Assembly: GCA_937139495.1 (NCBI GenBank)
Contig: CAKZQC010000046.1
Span: 84,691-148,690, forward strand
Source: an uncultured Saprospiraceae bacterium
GTDB taxonomy: Bacteria > Bacteroidota > Bacteroidia > Chitinophagales > Saprospiraceae
Direction of reading: 5' to 3'
Length of the DNA: 64,000 bases
Shown here one piece after another: positions 61,360 to 64,000 of the stretch (the stretch's first letter is position 1; every line of letters begins with the position of its first letter). The position numbers and the translations under genes were made by a program. Under the pieces are notes generated by a model, which saw only the letters and a list, made by a program, of their open reading frames with translations, ran no database searches and had not been told where the DNA came from.

Positions 61360-61413
61360 TAGAGTTCTGCTATTAGAAACCAACCAAATACTATCACGAA
61401 TAATCCATAAAAC

Positions 61414-62442
61414 GTGTCCTTTGTAGATCAAGACCATACCGCCACTGAGCGAAAAAAAGACCATATTCAATTGGCTTTTCAGTCGCAGATAGCTCCAAGT
61501 CATCTTGACGAGCGATTCTATTATGAGCCACTTTTGGCGGCTCATCCTACTGCCAATACCCTATCCTCTTTTGAGTTTTTGGGCAAACAAATGCAAGTAC
61601 CACTTTGGGTGTCGAGCATGACAGGCGGTACCGCCTATGCCGCTACTATCAATCATAACCTGGCACGTGCCGCAGGCGAATTTGGCTTCGGCATGGGTTT
61701 AGGCTCGTGTAGAGGGTTACTGACCAGCGACGAGCATTTGCCCGACTTTGATGTCCGCCACTTGATAGGCGACGATTTGCCGCTTTACGCCAATTTGGGG
61801 ATTGCTCAGCTAGAGCAATTGCTAGACAACAACAAAACAAAACTCATTACGGAGTTGATCGATAAGCTGCACGCAGATGGACTAATTATCCACGTCAATC
61901 CGTTTCAAGAATGGCTACAGCCCGAGGGCGATATATTCCTATATCCACCGATTGACACAATAAAACGACTACTGGATTTATTTCCAGACCTGTCTATTAT
62001 TGTCAAAGAAGTAGGTCAAGGAATGGGTAAAGCTAGCTTGCGCCAATTATTGCAATTGCCACTAGCAGCGGTTGATTTTGCTGCCAATGGTGGTACTAAT
62101 TTTGCCAAATTGGAGCTGCTGCGCAGCGACCAACAAAAACAAGCCATTTACGCCAAGTTGGCGAACATCGGACACAGTGCCGAAGATATGGTCAACATCA
62201 CTAACGAACTCCTACAAGAATTAGGAGATCAATGTGCTTGCCAGCAAATCATTGTGTCTGGTGGCATACAAGATTTTTTAGATGGTTATTACCATATCAA
62301 TAAACTACAAACGTCCGCTATTTACGGACAAGCTTCTGCGTTCTTGAAGCACGCCCGAGAAGATTACGAAGTACTACAGCAATTCATTACCACCCAAATA
62401 GAAGGATTAAAACTAGCTCAAAATTATCTGACGGTTAGGTAA
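61414..62442 (+). CDS. fni: Type 2 isopentenyl-diphosphate delta-isomerase
   Basis: FMN- and NAD(P)H-dependent enzyme of 342 residues that interconverts IPP and DMAPP in the mevalonate route. Landmarks are ERKKDHIQLAFQSQI (start region), FLGKQMQVPLWVSSMTGGTA (FMN-binding), GFGMGLGSCRGLL, ADGLIIHVNPFQEWLQPEGD, VKEVGQGM, DFAANGGTNFAKLE and IIVSGGIQDFLDGY. The frame has no ATG before the conserved region; a TAA lies 6 bp before the GTG at 61414, which is taken as start. The HMG-CoA reductase gene follows 30 bp downstream, so it is an operon of two mevalonate genes. Confidence 0.94.
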   Translation: MSFVDQDHTATERKKDHIQLAFQSQIAPSHLDERFYYEPLLAAHPTANTLSSFEFLGKQMQVPLWVSSMTGGTAYAATINHNLARAAGEFGFGMGLGSCRGLLTSDEHLPDFDVRHLIGDDLPLYANLGIAQLEQLLDNNKTKLITELIDKLHADGLIIHVNPFQEWLQPEGDIFLYPPIDTIKRLLDLFPDLSIIVKEVGQGMGKASLRQLLQLPLAAVDFAANGGTNFAKLELLRSDQQKQAIYAKLANIGHSAEDMVNITNELLQELGDQCACQQIIVSGGIQDFLDGYYHINKLQTSAIYGQASAFLKHAREDYEVLQQFITTQIEGLKLAQNYLTVR

Positions 62443-62472
62443 CCCTAATCGCATCCATGAATATCTAAGAAT

Positions 62473-63825
62473 ATGAAAAAGGCAGAAATAGTATCAGGAT
62501 TTTCCAAATTGTCGAAGCGTGGCAAAATGCGTTGGTTGGTCGAAAATTTCTTTTCGCACCCCGAAGAAGTCGCTCGTGAACTCAAAAGTTTCTGGTATGG
62601 CGACCCTCAAAAACAAAAAATCTTTGATGATTTTAGCGAAAATACGGTTAGTAACTACTACTTGCCTTATGGCGTAGTGCCGAATGTACAAATCAATGAT
62701 ACATTGTATTGTGTACCGATGGTAATCGAAGAAAGTTCGGTGGTCGCTGCTGCTTCTGCTGCTGCCAAATTTTGGTTGAGTCGTGGTGGTTTCAAAGCCG
62801 AAATTATCAATACTCAAAAAGTAGGTCAAGTCCACTTTGAGTGGAAAGGCGAGGCACACAAACTCGAAGGCATTTTTGCTGATTTGAGAAGCAGAATTAT
62901 CGAAGATACCAACCATATCACCAAAAATATGCGTCAGCGTGGCGGTGGTATTTCTAGCATCGAATTGGTCAACAAAACCCATTTGGAGCCATATTATTAC
63001 CAGCTCAAACTATCGTTTGAGACTTGCGACTCGATGGGAGCCAATTTTATCAATTCTACACTCGAAGAAGCTGCTATTTCGCTGCAGGCATTTGTACAAG
63101 AACAAGAGCAGTTCTCTAAGGAAGAAAAAGAATTGACGGTTATCATGTCGATACTTTCCAACTATACGCCCGACTGTTTGGTGCGTGCTTCTGTAGAATG
63201 TCCCGTAGCCGATTTGGGTACGTTCAGCGGTGGCAAAATAGATGCAGAAAAATTTGCCTACAAGTTTGAGAAAGCCCTCAAAATCGCTCACATAGATGTA
63301 CACCGTGCTACGACGCACAACAAAGGTATTTTCAATGGAATAGATGCTGTAGCTTTGGCTACAGGCAATGATTTTAGAGCGATAGAGTCCTGCGGACATA
63401 CCTATGCGGCCAAAGATGGTCAATACCGCAGCCTTTCGCACGCTGAGGTCAAAGATGGCGTGTTTAAGTTTTGGTTGGATATGCCTTTGGCAATCGGTAC
63501 TGTTGGTGGGCTTACTAGCTTGCACCCGCTCGCCAAACGCTCGTTGGAGATGCTCGGCAACCCTTCTGCACAAGAATTGATGCAGGTGATTGCGGTGACA
63601 GGATTGGCACAAAATTTTGCAGCAGTGCGCTCACTCGTGACCACAGGCATACAGCAAGGACACATGAAAATGCACCTCGCCAATATTCTCAACCACTTGG
63701 AAGCTACCGAAAAAGAAGCCACCGAAACCTTGGTTTATTTTGCCGATAAATTGGTATCATTCACGGCTGTCAAGGAGTTTGTGATGAAGTTGCGCACAGG
63801 AAAAAATAATAATTTTGTAGTGTAG
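62473..63825 (+). CDS. mvaA: Hydroxymethylglutaryl-CoA reductase, class II
   Basis: Makes mevalonate from HMG-CoA with NAD(P)H; rate-setting step of the mevalonate pathway. The protein has 450 residues. Landmarks are VIEESSVVAAASAAAKFW (catalytic Glu, about 86-92), CDSMGANFINSTLE (about 185-198), HNKGIFNGIDAVALATGND (catalytic Lys), IGTVGGLTSLHP and the catalytic His of QGHMKMHLANIL (about 395). Lacking a membrane anchor, it is a cytosolic bacterial-type class II enzyme. It follows fni by 30 bp and ends at a strong terminator. Confidence 0.95.
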   Translation: MKKAEIVSGFSKLSKRGKMRWLVENFFSHPEEVARELKSFWYGDPQKQKIFDDFSENTVSNYYLPYGVVPNVQINDTLYCVPMVIEESSVVAAASAAAKFWLSRGGFKAEIINTQKVGQVHFEWKGEAHKLEGIFADLRSRIIEDTNHITKNMRQRGGGISSIELVNKTHLEPYYYQLKLSFETCDSMGANFINSTLEEAAISLQAFVQEQEQFSKEEKELTVIMSILSNYTPDCLVRASVECPVADLGTFSGGKIDAEKFAYKFEKALKIAHIDVHRATTHNKGIFNGIDAVALATGNDFRAIESCGHTYAAKDGQYRSLSHAEVKDGVFKFWLDMPLAIGTVGGLTSLHPLAKRSLEMLGNPSAQELMQVIAVTGLAQNFAAVRSLVTTGIQQGHMKMHLANILNHLEATEKEATETLVYFADKLVSFTAVKEFVMKLRTGKNNNFVV

Positions 63826-63851
63826 TTCACTACAACGAAAACGATAACATA

Positions 63852-63888
63852 AAGGCGATACTTTCCTAGTGGGAGTGTCGCCTTTTTT
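63852..63888 (+). terminator. Terminator of the fni-mvaA operon
   Basis: AAGGCGATACT pairs with AGTGTCGCCTT (one G-T pair) followed by TTTTTTG. The remaining 110 bp to the window end show no gene. Confidence 0.88.
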
Positions 63889-64000
63889 GTTGTTATTAGT
63901 GATTGATTTAGTACAGAGCAAATTTTTTTTTATCTATATCATAGGAAATATTGAAGAAGCGTAAAATAACAGCAATCCTACTTTAGGATGTATTCTAGGC

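Larger units (their letters stand above)
61100..61413. other. Intergenic gap before fni
   Basis: 314 bp with no ORF. It contains a 26-bp perfect palindrome (61196-61221) and a -7 box for fni (61352-61359). Confidence 0.5.

Overview
The window is a 64 kb chromosomal stretch from a member of the Bacteroidota. It is AT-rich, and its clearest promoters fit the Bacteroidota pattern (TTG, about 20 nt, TAnnTTTG). Three large secreted proteins end in type IX secretion (T9SS) sorting domains: two of type A and one of type B (CHU_C). There are also several PD40/TPR/OmpA outer-membrane proteins, and part of the mevalonate isoprenoid pathway (type 2 IDI, HMG-CoA reductase, a GHMP kinase resembling mevalonate kinase). 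A gliding or marine lineage such as the Saprospiria would fit, but I cannot assign a genus from sequence alone. UGA acts as a stop and the code is standard.

Layout. 0.2-5.3 kb: UvrD/PcrA helicase, an EamA transporter and small envelope proteins. 5.7-19 kb: minus-strand secreted and envelope genes, namely a 13-repeat Ig-like adhesin, an OmpA protein with three tandem OmpA domains, a TPR/PD40 protein, tRNA-Lys, a His-rich DUF4920 lipoprotein, a CxxC lipoprotein and a second T9SS protein. 19-26 kb: ZIP transporter, a CAT-anticodon tRNA, HAD phosphatase, M15 peptidase, YgjP-like metalloprotein, cystathionine gamma-synthase family enzyme and DUF1015. 26.5-41 kb: giant M43-protease/T9SS type B protein, MnmG, another PD40/OmpA protein, bestrophin, rhomboid and AI-2E transporter. 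41-51 kb: DUF5685 protein, GHMP kinase, dihaem cytochrome c, AddA-like helicase, a TetR/SDR pair with matching operators, and DnaN. 51.5-57.6 kb: a probable seven-gene plus-strand operon (Nfu, two rhomboids, EEP hydrolase, ABC permease, SMR exporter, adenine methylase). 57.7-61.1 kb: lipoprotein, YHYH protein and a broken GH25 lysozyme. 61.4-63.8 kb: fni and mvaA.

The main non-genic discovery is a family of four insertions, each 161-164 bp, at 2527, 51095, 57683 and 60445. Each is an imperfect palindrome over nearly its whole length. Each centres on a short hairpin with the core TAGCTAWGGCTA, whose flanking stem pairs differ between copies yet stay complementary. Three copies have perfect 3-bp target duplications (ATT, AAT, GAT) and the fourth has a 2/3 match. 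One copy interrupts the GH25 lysozyme gene, and removing it together with one target copy restores the reading frame exactly. The other three lie directly upstream of an EamA transporter gene, dnaN and a lipoprotein gene. No transposase is present in the window. Smaller repeat families occur at 15259/23208/37586 and around 4430/34860/43890, and a separate palindromic element lies at 41223.
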